DNA of 64,000 bases from an uncultured Collinsella sp. GTDB lineage: Bacteria; Actinomycetota; Coriobacteriia; Coriobacteriales; Coriobacteriaceae. The translations under genes and the position numbers were made by a program. The stretch lies in contig UQOY01000009.1 of NCBI GenBank assembly GCA_900542825.1, positions 19,985 to 83,984 of the forward strand. Direction: 5' to 3'. The notes beneath the pieces are model-generated. The model searched no databases. It was not told where the DNA came from and was given only the letters and a program-made list of their open reading frames with translations. This document shows, in pieces, positions 23,641 through 32,665 of the stretch (position 1 is its first letter; the number at the start of each line of letters is the position of its first letter).

Positions 23641-24855
23641 ATGGCCGATAAGATCCAGTGGGCGGGCAACACGATGCCCAAGAGCGATGACAAGCACTTG
23701 GGAATCATGAGCCTCGACCACGTGAAGAAGGCCCGCGCCTTCCACCAGTCGTTCCCCCAGTACACCGTCACTCCGCTTGCCCGCCTGGACGGCCAGGCCG
23801 CGCGCCTGGGCCTGTCCAACCTGTGCGTTAAGGACGAGAGCTATCGCTTTGGCCTCAACGCCTTTAAGGTCCTGGGCGGTTCGTTTGCCATGGCCAACTA
23901 CATTGCCGACGAGACCGGCAAGGACGTTGCCGACTGCACCTTCGATTACCTGACCTCCGATCAGCTTGCCAAGGATTTTGGCCAGGCTACCTTCTTTACC
24001 GCCACCGACGGCAACCATGGCCGCGGCGTGGCATGGGCTGCCAACAAGCTGGGCCAGAAGGCCGTCGTGCACATGCCCAAGGGCTCCACCAAGCCCCGCT
24101 TCGATAACATCGCCGCCGAGGGCGCCACGGTGACCATCGAAGAGGTCAACTACGATGAGTGCGTGCGCATGGCCGCCGCCGAGGCCGATGCCTGCGAGCG
24201 CGGCGTCATCGTTCAGGACACCGCCTGGGAGGGCTACGAGAAGATTCCGTCCTGGATCATGGAGGGCTACGGCACCATGGCTTCCGAGGCTGCCGAGCAG
24301 CTGCGCGAGATGGCCATCAACCGCCCGACGCACGTTTTTGTCCAGGCTGGCGTGGGCTCGCTCGCCGGCGCCGTGGTGGGCTACTTCACCAACCTGTATC
24401 CCGATAACCCGCCCACCTTCGTTGTGGTCGAGTGCGCTCCTGCCGCCTGCCTGTACAAGGGCGCTGCCGCCGGCGACGGCGATCCGCGCATCGTGGACGG
24501 CGACATGCCCTCCATCATGGCGGGCCTGTGCTGCGGCGAGCCCAACATCCTGGGCTGGGATATCCTGCGCAACCACACCACCGCCTTCGTGTCCTGCCCC
24601 GACTGGGTCACCGCTCGCGGCATGCGCACCCTGGGCGCTCCCGAGAAGGGTGACCCGCGCGTCATCTCCGGCGAGTCCGGCGCAGTGACCACCGGCCTGG
24701 TCGAGACCCTCATGCTCGATCCCGAGTATGCCGAGCTCAAGGAGCTCATCGGCCTGGACAAGACGAGCTCCGTGCTCTGCTTCTCCACGGAAGGTGACAC
24801 GGACCCCGATCAGTACCGTCGCATCGTCTGGGAGGGCGAGTACCCCACCTGCTAG
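23641..24855 (+). CDS. ygeX: Diaminopropionate ammonia-lyase YgeX
   Basis: PLP enzyme that turns 2,3-diaminopropionate into pyruvate and two ammonia. The 404-residue protein matches the family length. The PLP lysine is in RFGLNAFKVLGGSFA (about residues 76-90); the cofactor-phosphate region FVQAGVGSLAGAVVGY and the run ATDGNHGRGVAWAA are also typical of fold-type II enzymes. In urate-degrading gut bacteria this gene is part of the set that converts the opened ring to central metabolites. Own ribosome site AAGGAG; followed by a large palindrome at 24872-24989. Confidence 0.94.
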   Translation: MADKIQWAGNTMPKSDDKHLGIMSLDHVKKARAFHQSFPQYTVTPLARLDGQAARLGLSNLCVKDESYRFGLNAFKVLGGSFAMANYIADETGKDVADCTFDYLTSDQLAKDFGQATFFTATDGNHGRGVAWAANKLGQKAVVHMPKGSTKPRFDNIAAEGATVTIEEVNYDECVRMAAAEADACERGVIVQDTAWEGYEKIPSWIMEGYGTMASEAAEQLREMAINRPTHVFVQAGVGSLAGAVVGYFTNLYPDNPPTFVVVECAPAACLYKGAAAGDGDPRIVDGDMPSIMAGLCCGEPNILGWDILRNHTTAFVSCPDWVTARGMRTLGAPEKGDPRVISGESGAVTTGLVETLMLDPEYAELKELIGLDKTSSVLCFSTEGDTDPDQYRRIVWEGEYPTC

Positions 24856-24871
24856 CGAGCCTAACCTGTCC

Positions 24872-24989
24872 GGGTGGCGGAGCATATGTTTACTCCCTGC
24901 TCGGACAGTCCTGCTCGCACGGAGAGCACATTAAGTGCTCTCCGGCTCGTGCGGAACTCGCGACGGAGCAAACATATGCTCCGCCACCC
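24872..24989. repeat. Nested palindrome after ygeX
   Basis: Outer arms 24872-24896 and 24965-24989 pair over 25 bp with one mismatch (core GGGTGGCGGAGCATATGTTT). Inside is a second hairpin, GGAGAGCAC-ATTAA-GTGCTCTCC, at about 24919-24942. The 118-base element could fold as a cruciform or branched RNA. It separates ygeX from ygeY and may act as terminator or insulation; it has no T-run. Confidence 0.85.
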
Positions 24990-25028
24990 TACGCTTACTT
25001 GCTTGCCGGGTACTCGACCTCACGCTGC

Positions 25029-25068
25029 TTGGCACAAGTGATCTATCTGAAATATCTACCTGTAGGTA
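25029..25068 (+). promoter_or_regulatory. Candidate ygeY promoter with palindrome
   Basis: TTGGCA (25029-25034) and TATCTA (25053-25058) lie 18 bases apart. Directly on the start-site side is TACCTGTAGGTA (25057-25068), a small palindrome that could be an operator. It fits a separate transcript starting after the ygeX palindrome. Confidence 0.4.
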
Positions 25069-25093
25069 AATCCTTGTAGAAAGGTTAACTGTT

Positions 25094-26479
25094 ATGACTA
25101 AAGAACTCGATTTTGATGCCATTAAGGCTGCTGCTGAGTCCCACCGTGCTGATATGACGCGTTTTCTTCGCGCTATGATCTCCCATCCCTCTGAGTCTTG
25201 CGAGGAGGGCGAGGTTGTCGCCTGCATCAAAGCCGAGATGGAGAGCCTTGGCTATGACGAGGTCAAGGTCGACGGCCTGGGCAATGTTATGGGCTTTATG
25301 GGCGAGGGCGACAAGATCATCGCCATCGACTCCCACATCGACACCGTCGGCATCGGCAACATCGAGAACTGGGATGCCGATCCCTATGAGGGCTACGAGA
25401 CCGACGAGATCATCTACGGCCGCGGCGGCTCCGACCAGGAGGGTGGCATGGCTTCTGCTACCTACGCTGCCAAGATGATGAAGGACATGGGCCTCATCCC
25501 CGAGGGCTACAAGATTATGGTCGTCGGCACCGTCCAGGAAGAGGACTGCGACGGCATGTGCTGGCAGTACATCTACAACAAGGACGGCATTAAGCCTGAG
25601 TTCGTCATTTCCACCGAGCCCACCGACGGCGGCATCTATCGCGGTCACCGCGGCCGCATGGAGATCCGCGTCGACGTTCACGGCACCTCCTGCCACGGCT
25701 CCGCTCCCGACCGCGGCGACAACGCCATCTACAAGATGGCCGACATCATCGCCGACGTCCGCGCCCTCAACAACAACGGCTGCGACGAGTCGACCGACAT
25801 CAAGGGCCTCGTCAAGATGCTCGACCCCAAGTACAACCCCGAGCACTTCGAGGACGCCCGCTTCCTGGGCCGCGGCACCTGCACCGTCAGCCAGATCTTC
25901 TACACCAGCCCCAGCCGCTGCGCTGTCGCTGACTCCTGCGCCATCTCCATCGACCGTCGCATGACCGCCGGTGAGACCTGGGAGTCCTGCCTGGACGAGA
26001 TTCGCAACCTGCCGGCCGCCAAGAAGTACGGCGACGACGTGAAGGTCTCCATGTACATGTACGACCGTCCGTCCTGGACCGGCGAGGTCTACGAGACCGA
26101 GGCTTACTTCCCCACGTGGATCAACAAGGAGACCGCTCCGCACGTCAAGGCCCTCGTCGACGCCCACAAGGCCATGTTCGGTGACGAGCGCATCGGCTGC
26201 GAGCCCAGCATGGATAAGCGCACCGGTCGTCCGCTGTGCGACAAGTGGACCTTCTCCACGAACTGCGTTTCCATCCAGGGCCGCTATGGCATCCCCTGCG
26301 TCGGCTTTGGCCCGGGTGCCGAGTCTCAGGCTCACGCTCCCAACGAGGTCACCTACAAGGACGACCTGGTCACCGCTGCCGCCATGTATGTAGCTGCCCT
26401 GAACCTCTACGATCCGAGCCAGGTCGATGGCGACGCCACCGTCTTCCGCGCCGGTCTGACCAACAACAAGATCGATTAG
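25094..26479 (+). CDS. ygeY: YgeY, M20 family amidohydrolase/peptidase
   Basis: Zinc hydrolase of the M20/ArgE group, 461 residues. Metal and catalytic motifs are in order: IAIDSHIDTVGIGN, GRGGSDQEGGMASA, VGTVQEEDCDG with the catalytic Glu pair, STEPTDG, and the late His in ESQAHAPNE. The dimerisation domain contains HGTSCHGSAPDRGDNA. In the urate gene set YgeY is placed after ring opening, probably cleaving a carbamoylated or formylated diamino acid; the exact substrate is not known from sequence. It lies between ygeX and ygeW. Confidence 0.93.
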   Translation: MTKELDFDAIKAAAESHRADMTRFLRAMISHPSESCEEGEVVACIKAEMESLGYDEVKVDGLGNVMGFMGEGDKIIAIDSHIDTVGIGNIENWDADPYEGYETDEIIYGRGGSDQEGGMASATYAAKMMKDMGLIPEGYKIMVVGTVQEEDCDGMCWQYIYNKDGIKPEFVISTEPTDGGIYRGHRGRMEIRVDVHGTSCHGSAPDRGDNAIYKMADIIADVRALNNNGCDESTDIKGLVKMLDPKYNPEHFEDARFLGRGTCTVSQIFYTSPSRCAVADSCAISIDRRMTAGETWESCLDEIRNLPAAKKYGDDVKVSMYMYDRPSWTGEVYETEAYFPTWINKETAPHVKALVDAHKAMFGDERIGCEPSMDKRTGRPLCDKWTFSTNCVSIQGRYGIPCVGFGPGAESQAHAPNEVTYKDDLVTAAAMYVAALNLYDPSQVDGDATVFRAGLTNNKID

Positions 26480-26526
26480 TCCCATTCCTCGATCTTGTTG
26501 AGCCGGGGACAGCCTGTGTCCCCGGC
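26464..26526 (+). terminator. Two adjoining stem-loops at the ygeY stop
   Basis: First stem: CAACAAGATCGA (26464-26475) with its perfect complement 26489-26500; it overlaps the ygeY stop codon. Second stem: GCCGGGGACA (26502-26511) with TGTCCCCGGC (26517-26526). They abut. No T-run follows, so partial termination or 3'-end protection is likelier than a simple terminator. Confidence 0.65.
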
Positions 26527-26680
26527 ACCCCCTGTTGACTTGGGGCCCGCGGTCGTTATCTCCCATGCTTCCTCGACGGTAGCGGGTCCTCGTCATAGCG
26601 CTCTGCATGTTCTAGCCACACGCGCATGCCGGAGCATATCTACTCATTGCGATCGTTTCATCTTTGGAAAGGATATTTAC

Positions 26681-27883
26681 ATGGACGCTAAGTTTACCGA
26701 GCTCGTCGAGCAGTTGAACGGCCTCGATTTTAAGGGTATGTACGGCAGCGACTTCCTGCACACCTGGGATAAGACCACCGATGAGCTCAAGGCGCTCTAC
26801 ATCGTCGCCGACGCCCTGCGCGAGCTGCGCGAGAACAACGTTTCGTCCAAGATCTTCGACTCGGGTCTGGCCGTCTCCCTGTTCCGCGATAACTCCACCC
26901 GTACGCGCTTCTCCTTCTCCAAGGCCGCCAACCTGCTCGGCCTTGAGCTGCAGGACCTGGACGAGAAGAAGTCCCAGATCGCTCACGGCGAGACCGTCCG
27001 CGAGACCGCTACCATGATCTCCTTCATGGCCGACGTCATCGGCATCCGCGACGACATGTACATCGGCAAGGGCGACGCCTACATGGCCGAGGTCTCCGAG
27101 TCTGTCCAGCAGGCTTACGAGGACGGCGTTCTGGATCACCGCCCCACGCTCATCTCCCTGCAGTCCGACTCCGATCACCCCACGCAGTCCTCTGCCGACA
27201 TGCTCTACCTCATCAACGAGTTTGGCGGTCTTGAGAACCTCAAGGGCAAGAAGGTTGCCGTTACCTGGGCCTATTCGCCCTCTTACGGCAAGCCGCTGTC
27301 CTGCCCGCAGTCGCTGATCAGCCTGCTGCCCCGTTTTGGCATGGACGTCACCCTGGCCCACCCCGAGGGCTACGACCTCATGCCCGAGGTCGTCGAGCGC
27401 GCCAAGGGTTATGCCGCCGAGTCCGGCACCACCTTTAAGCAGGTCAACACCATGGCCGAGGCCTTCGAGGGCGCCGACATCGTGATCCCCAAGAGCTGGG
27501 CTCCGTTTGCCGCCATGGAGAAGCGCACCAACCTGTACGCCGAGGGCGACGACGCCGGCATCGCTGCGCTCGAGAAGGAGCTGCTCGCTCAGAACGCTAC
27601 GCATCAGGATTGGTGCTCCACGACCGAGCTCATGGAGAAGACCGCCAACGGCCAGGACACCATCTTTATGCATCCGCTGCCCGCCGACATCTCCGGTGTC
27701 TCCTGCGAGCACGGCGAGGTCAACGCCGACGTCTTCGACATGCACCGTGTGGGCATGTACAAGGAGGCCAGCTACAAGCCGTATGCCATCGCAGCCATGA
27801 TGTTCCTGCAGAAGGTTGCCGATCCCGCCGCTACCCTCAAGGCCCTCGACGAGCGCAACACCGCCCGCTGGTTCCAGGCCTAA
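26681..27883 (+). CDS. ygeW: YgeW, knotted carbamoyltransferase-like protein
   Basis: Member of the aspartate/ornithine carbamoyltransferase superfamily, 400 residues. The carbamoyl phosphate motif is LFRDNSTRTRFSFSKAANLL; HPTQSSADMLYLINEFGG, and the C-terminal MHPLPADISG complete the fold. E. coli YgeW (about 396 residues) is the closest type; its substrate is unsettled. With arcC 14 bases downstream it most likely phosphorolyses a carbamoylated amino compound to carbamoyl phosphate. The ATG at 26681 follows GGAAAGGATATTTAC; the frame open from 26495 is not supported. A possible promoter, TTGACT - 16 bases - TATCTC, is near 26534. Confidence 0.93.
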   Translation: MDAKFTELVEQLNGLDFKGMYGSDFLHTWDKTTDELKALYIVADALRELRENNVSSKIFDSGLAVSLFRDNSTRTRFSFSKAANLLGLELQDLDEKKSQIAHGETVRETATMISFMADVIGIRDDMYIGKGDAYMAEVSESVQQAYEDGVLDHRPTLISLQSDSDHPTQSSADMLYLINEFGGLENLKGKKVAVTWAYSPSYGKPLSCPQSLISLLPRFGMDVTLAHPEGYDLMPEVVERAKGYAAESGTTFKQVNTMAEAFEGADIVIPKSWAPFAAMEKRTNLYAEGDDAGIAALEKELLAQNATHQDWCSTTELMEKTANGQDTIFMHPLPADISGVSCEHGEVNADVFDMHRVGMYKEASYKPYAIAAMMFLQKVADPAATLKALDERNTARWFQA

Positions 27884-27897
27884 AGCTGGGCTGAGAA

Positions 27898-28848
27898 ATG
27901 GCTAAGCGTATTGTTGTCGCCCTGGGTGGAAACGCCCTCGGCGCCAACCTTCCCGAGCAGATGGAGGCCGTCAAGACGACTTCCAAGGCTATCGTTGACC
28001 TAATCGAGGAGGGCAACGAGGTCGTCGTCGTGCATGGCAACGGTCCCCAGGTGGGTATGATCGCCAACGCGATGGCAGAGCTCACGCGCTCTAACCCTCA
28101 GAAGTACATTCCCTGCCCGCTGTCCGTTTGCGGCGCCATGAGCCAGGGCTACATTGGCTATGACCTGCAAAATGCGCTGCGCGAGGAAATGCTCGACCGC
28201 AATATCGACAAGGGTGTCGCGACCGTGCTCACCCAGGTCGAGGTTGCGGCGGACGACCCGGCCTTTGCCGACCCGGTCAAGCCGATCGGTCCGTGGATGA
28301 GCGAGGCCGAGGCCAAGGAGCTGGAGGCCGATCGCGGCTATCAGTTCATCCACGACGAGAAGCAGGGCTTCCGTCGCGTGGTTGCCTCGCCCAAGCCCGT
28401 GAACATCGTCGAGCTCGACACCATTAAGTCGCTCGTCGAGTCCAACCATGTGGTGATCTCCTGCGGCGGTGGCGGCATTCCCGTCACCAAGGCCCAGGGC
28501 AACCACCTTAAGGGCGCTGCCGCCGTCATCGATAAGGACTTTGCGGCCGAGAAGCTCGCCGAGCAGCTTGACGCCGATGCCCTGATCATCCTGACGGCCG
28601 TTGAGAAGGTTGCCATTGGCTTTGGCACCGACCACGAGCAGTGGCTCGACACGCTGACCGCGGCTGACGTAAAGCGTCTGTCCGAGGCCAACGAGTTCGG
28701 TCGCGGCTCCATGCTGCCCAAGGTCCAGGCAGCCTCGACATTTGCCGAGAGCAAGCCGGGCCGCACGGCGCTCATCACGCTGCTCGAGAAGGCGCGCGAT
28801 GGCCTTGCCGGCAAGACCGGTACCACGTTTACCGGCGACGCTGAGTAG
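27898..28848 (+). CDS. arcC: Carbamate kinase
   Basis: Transfers phosphate from carbamoyl phosphate to ADP, giving ATP, CO2 and ammonia. The 316-residue protein shows the kinase motifs VVALGGNALG, VVVHGNGPQVGMI, SCGGGGIPVT and VIDKDFAAEKLAEQL. It is coupled to ygeW, which would make its substrate, and is the energy-conserving step of the pathway (the E. coli counterpart in this locus is YqeA). A hairpin at 28865-28900 follows. Confidence 0.95.
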   Translation: MAKRIVVALGGNALGANLPEQMEAVKTTSKAIVDLIEEGNEVVVVHGNGPQVGMIANAMAELTRSNPQKYIPCPLSVCGAMSQGYIGYDLQNALREEMLDRNIDKGVATVLTQVEVAADDPAFADPVKPIGPWMSEAEAKELEADRGYQFIHDEKQGFRRVVASPKPVNIVELDTIKSLVESNHVVISCGGGGIPVTKAQGNHLKGAAAVIDKDFAAEKLAEQLDADALIILTAVEKVAIGFGTDHEQWLDTLTAADVKRLSEANEFGRGSMLPKVQAASTFAESKPGRTALITLLEKARDGLAGKTGTTFTGDAE

Positions 28849-28864
28849 GCATATCTGCACCATT

Positions 28865-28900
28865 GAGGAGGGTGCCCTGCGTCGCGGGGTGCCCTCCTTT
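28865..28900 (+). terminator. Terminator after arcC
   Basis: GGAGGG (28867-28872) pairs with CCCTCC (28892-28897), with an inner CCC/GGG pairing across a small internal loop, then TTTGT. Moderate strength. Confidence 0.6.
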
Positions 28901-29025
28901 GTGCTATGGAGAGCCAAGGGGCGTTCGCTGGAAAACGAGCGCATACCTGTTCCGACGGAGTGCGAGCTTGGTATGGTGGGTATAGCAACTATGGTGTCCA
29001 AGGCAGCCAGGGGAGGTTTGCGGAG

Positions 29026-29640
29026 ATGAAACTCGGTTGCGTGATTATGGCCTCGGGCGAGGGCAAGCGATTTGGCTCCAACAAGATGCTCGCCGATATC
29101 TATGGCGAGCCGCTGATTGCCCGGACCATCGATTCGGTTCCCCGGGGCTTTGACGTTGTGGTTTCGACGCGTTGGCCCGAGGTCGCCCAGATTTGCGAGG
29201 ACAAGCATTGTTCGTGCGTGCTGCACGATGGCGAGCTGCGCAGCGAAAGCGTCCGTGCGGGCCTTTCGTGGGGAGTCGAACGCAACTGGAAAGGTTGTCT
29301 CTTTTTGCCGGGCGACCAGCCGCTCGTGAGTGCGGATTCTTTTGAGGCTATGGTTCGTGCATTTGACGAGCGTGGCCGCAAGCGTCCGGTACGTCTTGCG
29401 TGCAACGGTGAGCCTTCGAGCCCAGTGCTCTTTCCGGCGGAACTGTTCGATGCACTTATGTGTCTTGAGGGCAAGGACGGCGGCGGTTCGATCCTCGAAG
29501 GCCGTACCGATGTGGTGCTGGTCGAGGCGCGTGCCTACGAGCTGTGGGACGTCGACACCGCCAAGGGACAGCGACGCATAGCGGAGCATATCGCCGCCTG
29601 CTCGTATTTTGATCGCGTGGCCAACTGCATCAATCAATAA
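29026..29640 (+). CDS. mocA: Molybdenum cofactor cytidylyltransferase-like NTP transferase
   Basis: Attaches a nucleotide to the molybdenum cofactor before insertion into hydroxylases. The 204-residue protein has the NTP-binding run MASGEGKRFGSNKMLADI (residues 8-25), the metal-binding LPGDQPLVS and the C-terminal SSPVLFPAELFDAL. The ATG at 29026 is preceded by GGGGAGGTTTGCGGAG; the frame upstream is an unused extension. Its partner enzyme in this window is the hydroxylase at 15.8-18.6 kb. The hydantoinase gene follows after 8 bases. Confidence 0.88.
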   Translation: MKLGCVIMASGEGKRFGSNKMLADIYGEPLIARTIDSVPRGFDVVVSTRWPEVAQICEDKHCSCVLHDGELRSESVRAGLSWGVERNWKGCLFLPGDQPLVSADSFEAMVRAFDERGRKRPVRLACNGEPSSPVLFPAELFDALMCLEGKDGGGSILEGRTDVVLVEARAYELWDVDTAKGQRRIAEHIAACSYFDRVANCINQ

Positions 29641-29648
29641 GGAGCAAC

Positions 29649-31016
29649 ATGATCATCATCAAAAACGGCGCGCTCGTGACGCCACAGGGACTTTGCCGCG
29701 CCGATCTTGCCATGGAGGGCGATAAGATCGTGCGGATCGCCGCGGCGATTGAGCCGGGCGCCGACGATACCGTCGAGGATGCCGCGGGCTGCTGGGTGTT
29801 TCCCGGCTTTATCGACGGCCACACGCACATGCAGTGCTGGACCGGCATGGATTGGACAGCCGATAGCTTTGAGACCGGCACGCGCGCGGCTGCCTGCGGC
29901 GGCACGACGACCATCGTGGACTACGCGACGGCCGATCGCGGCGTGACTATGCCCGATGCCTTGGCCGAGTGGCATCGCCGCGCCGACGGAACCTGCACGG
30001 CCAACTACGCCTTTCATATGGCACTCGCCGAGTGGAACGAGCGCAACCGCGCCGACCTTTCGGCCATGCGCGAGGCGGGCGTATCGTCGTTCAAGACCTA
30101 CTTTGCCTATGACCACCTGCGCTTGGACGATGCCGAGACGCTCGAGGTGCTCGAGGAGCTCAAGCGAATTGGCGGCATACTATGCGTGCATTGCGAGAAC
30201 GGTACGCTGGTGAATGAGCTGCAGAAGCGCGTGTTTGAGCAGGGTGTCCACGGGCCCGAGGGCCATGCGCTCAGCCGTCCGGATGTGTGCGAGGCCGAGG
30301 CAGTGAGCCGTCTGCTATATCTGGCGCACCTGGCCGGCGACGCTCCGGTCAACGTGGTGCACCTTTCGACCAAGCTGGGGCTCGAGGCCATTCGTGCGGC
30401 CAAGGCGCGCGGGCAGAAGAACATCTATGTCGAAACCTGCCCTCAGTATCTGATGCTCGACGACACCTGCTATTTAGAGCAGGGCGAGGACGGCTTTGCG
30501 GGTGCCAAGTATGTGATGAGCCCGCCGCTGCGTCATGCCGGCGACCGTGCGGCCCTGCGCGAGGCGCTTGTGGCCGGCGAGATCGATACCATCGCCACCG
30601 ACCACTGCAGCTTTAACCTGCACGGGCAAAAGGACCGCGGGCGCGATGACTTCCGCGCGATTCCCAACGGCGGTCCCGGCGTGGAGCATCGTCCCGTCGC
30701 CATTGCCACGAGCTTTGAGGGGCAGCTGGGCCCCGAGGACCTCTGCCGCCTGATGAGCGAGAACCCGGCGCGCGTCTTTGGCATGTATCCGCGCAAGGGC
30801 TGTCTTGCCGAGGGCTCCGATGCCGACGTGTGCGTGTGGGATCCCCAAGCACGCTGGACCATTCGCGCGGCGACGCAGCATCAGGCTGTGGACTACACGC
30901 CGCTCGAGGGCTTTGAGGCGCATGGTCGCGCCAAGGCCGTCTACGTCAACGGCGTACTGGCGGCACGCGACGGCGAGCCCACCGGAGCCCAGCCCGGCCG
31001 CTACGTCCCCCGCTAG
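29649..31016 (+). CDS. hyuA: Dihydropyrimidinase/hydantoinase family cyclic amidohydrolase
   Basis: Hydrolyses a cyclic amide (hydantoin, dihydropyrimidine, or here probably a purine-derived ring). The 455-residue protein has the first metal motif FIDGHTHMQ, TRAAACGGTTTIVDYA, the carbamylated Lys in SSFKTYFAYDH, His residues in CVHCENG and VVHLSTKLGLEA, and the Asp in ATDHCSFN. This corresponds to HyuA of the E. coli ygeW-xanQ region. It ends overlapping the convergent yqeC by 4 bases. Confidence 0.92.
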   Translation: MIIIKNGALVTPQGLCRADLAMEGDKIVRIAAAIEPGADDTVEDAAGCWVFPGFIDGHTHMQCWTGMDWTADSFETGTRAAACGGTTTIVDYATADRGVTMPDALAEWHRRADGTCTANYAFHMALAEWNERNRADLSAMREAGVSSFKTYFAYDHLRLDDAETLEVLEELKRIGGILCVHCENGTLVNELQKRVFEQGVHGPEGHALSRPDVCEAEAVSRLLYLAHLAGDAPVNVVHLSTKLGLEAIRAAKARGQKNIYVETCPQYLMLDDTCYLEQGEDGFAGAKYVMSPPLRHAGDRAALREALVAGEIDTIATDHCSFNLHGQKDRGRDDFRAIPNGGPGVEHRPVAIATSFEGQLGPEDLCRLMSENPARVFGMYPRKGCLAEGSDADVCVWDPQARWTIRAATQHQAVDYTPLEGFEAHGRAKAVYVNGVLAARDGEPTGAQPGRYVPR

Positions 31017-31759
31017 CAGGGCTGCCCCTGGAGGCTGGTGGCGACGATGGGGCGGCCGAGGGCGGCCTCAAAGCGGTCTGCCATCGTTGGGTCGGCAAGC
31101 GTGTCGACTTGGTTGAGCATGATGCGGGCATTGTTGAGGTTCAGCATCCGCAGCTCGGCATTGAGCACCGTGGCGACGCGCTCGGGCGTGGCGATGTCGG
31201 TGAGCTCGCAGCCGCAGCGCTCGCAGAAGAGCTCGGGGCGGTGGACAACCTCGGCGATGGGCTTGCCGAGCCCCGAGGCGCCGACGATCCAGGCGATGTT
31301 GGCTGTGCCAGAGGGGATTACCGGCTCCCAGGCGGCGTGCGCCTTGAGCGGGAGCCGCTTGCTGCCGTCCGCCTCGGCCAGGACGTAGTCAAAGCGCTGC
31401 GCCAGCTGGTCGAGCGGCTCGGCAGGGGAGGAGAGCTTGCCCGTCTGGGGGTCCAAGACGCCTGCCTGGCAGATGCTTCCCCGCACAGGTCCCACGCAGG
31501 CCTCGCAGGTGCAGCCTGGGGCGTGTAAGGTACCCGGCTTCCAAGGTACGGCGTCCAGGCGACGGCTCGACCCGTCCCATGGCACGCCGGCGACGGGGAA
31601 CATGTGCGTGGTGGTGCAGAGGAGCACGCGGCCGCCAGCGCGCATAAGCTCAAGGCCGAGCGTCTTTAGCAAGGTCGACTTGCCACCGCTGCCGATGATC
31701 GCGGTGATGCCCGGCTCAATCTTGAGCGTGGAGGCAAGGCTGCCGTTAACCGTTTCCAT
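31013..31759 (-). CDS. yqeC: YqeC, selenium-dependent hydroxylase accessory protein
   Basis: P-loop protein of 248 residues needed, by family association, for Se-dependent molybdenum hydroxylases. The nucleotide site is IIGSGGKSTLLKTLG near residue 20, followed by LLCTTTHMFPV; a Cys-pair region CTCEACVGPVRG lies near 95. It is encoded against hyuA and divergent from yqeB, with about 100 bases between them for two promoters. Its exact biochemical role is not established from sequence. Confidence 0.9.
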   Translation of the reverse strand: METVNGSLASTLKIEPGITAIIGSGGKSTLLKTLGLELMRAGGRVLLCTTTHMFPVAGVPWDGSSRRLDAVPWKPGTLHAPGCTCEACVGPVRGSICQAGVLDPQTGKLSSPAEPLDQLAQRFDYVLAEADGSKRLPLKAHAAWEPVIPSGTANIAWIVGASGLGKPIAEVVHRPELFCERCGCELTDIATPERVATVLNAELRMLNLNNARIMLNQVDTLADPTMADRFEAALGRPIVATSLQGQPC

Positions 31760-31861
31760 CTGTTCACCGCCGTATAATACTGTGATAATAAATAATCATC
31801 AGAGTAGCGGTCGAACCGCTTTTGCTCTGTTCAAACCGTAGCACAGGGAGGTGCCCCGGGA

Positions 31862-32656
31862 ATGCTCGTTTATGTTCGCGGCGCTGGCGATATCGCCACG
31901 GGTGTCGCCGCTCGCTTGGTGCGCGCCGGCGTGTCGGTCGTTATGGCCGATATCGCGGTTCCCACGTGCATCCGCCGCACAATCTGTTTTTGCGAGGCCA
32001 TTCGCCTGGGCGAGGTCGAGATCGAAGGCATTCGCGCTCGCTTGGCACAGACGCCGGCTGAGGCGCTTGCGATTACCGAGGCTGGAGACGTCGCCGTTGT
32101 AGTGGACCCCCAGGCCAAGATGCTCGGCGAGTTGAAACCCGCGGCTGTGGTCGACGCGATTTTGGCTAAGCGCAACTTGGGCACCACGCGCGACATGGCG
32201 CCTGCCGTCATCGCCGTGGGGCCGGGCTTTACCGCGCCGGTTGACTGCGACGCCGTGGTCGAGACCATGCGCGGGCATTTTCTCGGCCGTGTTATTACCC
32301 AAGGTTCGCCCCAGCCCAACACGGGCGTGCCGGGCATTATCGCCGGCTATGGCAAAGAGCGTGTTATCCACAGCCCCGCCGCCGGCGTGTTTCGGTCCGA
32401 CCATGCGATCGGCGACATCGTGAGTGCCGGAGACGTGATTGGCTACGCGGGCGATACGCCCATGTGCACGCAGATCGATGGCTGTCTGCGCGGGCTTTTG
32501 GCGAACGGCGTGCAGGTGACTGAGGGCTTTAAATGCGCCGATGTCGATCCCCGCGGCGATGCCAGCTATATCAACTACATTTCGGACAAAGCGACGTCGG
32601 TCGGCGGCGGCGTGCTCGAGGCACTCGCTATGCTCACCGATGTCTTTAGAGGATAG
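31862..32656 (+). CDS. yqeB: YqeB, selenium-dependent molybdenum cofactor protein (EF2563 family)
   Basis: 264-residue member of the EF2563 family, which accompanies Se-dependent hydroxylases and is thought to help add selenium to the cofactor. The N-terminal Rossmann-like segment is YVRGAGDIATGVAARLVRAG; then VVDPQAKMLGELKP and GPGFTAPVDCDAVVETMRG are typical. The ATG at 31862 is 11 bases after AGGGAGG. It is 9 bases before xdhC and they are likely co-transcribed. Confidence 0.92.
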   Translation: MLVYVRGAGDIATGVAARLVRAGVSVVMADIAVPTCIRRTICFCEAIRLGEVEIEGIRARLAQTPAEALAITEAGDVAVVVDPQAKMLGELKPAAVVDAILAKRNLGTTRDMAPAVIAVGPGFTAPVDCDAVVETMRGHFLGRVITQGSPQPNTGVPGIIAGYGKERVIHSPAAGVFRSDHAIGDIVSAGDVIGYAGDTPMCTQIDGCLRGLLANGVQVTEGFKCADVDPRGDASYINYISDKATSVGGGVLEALAMLTDVFRG

Positions 32657-32665
32657 AAGGCGGCA

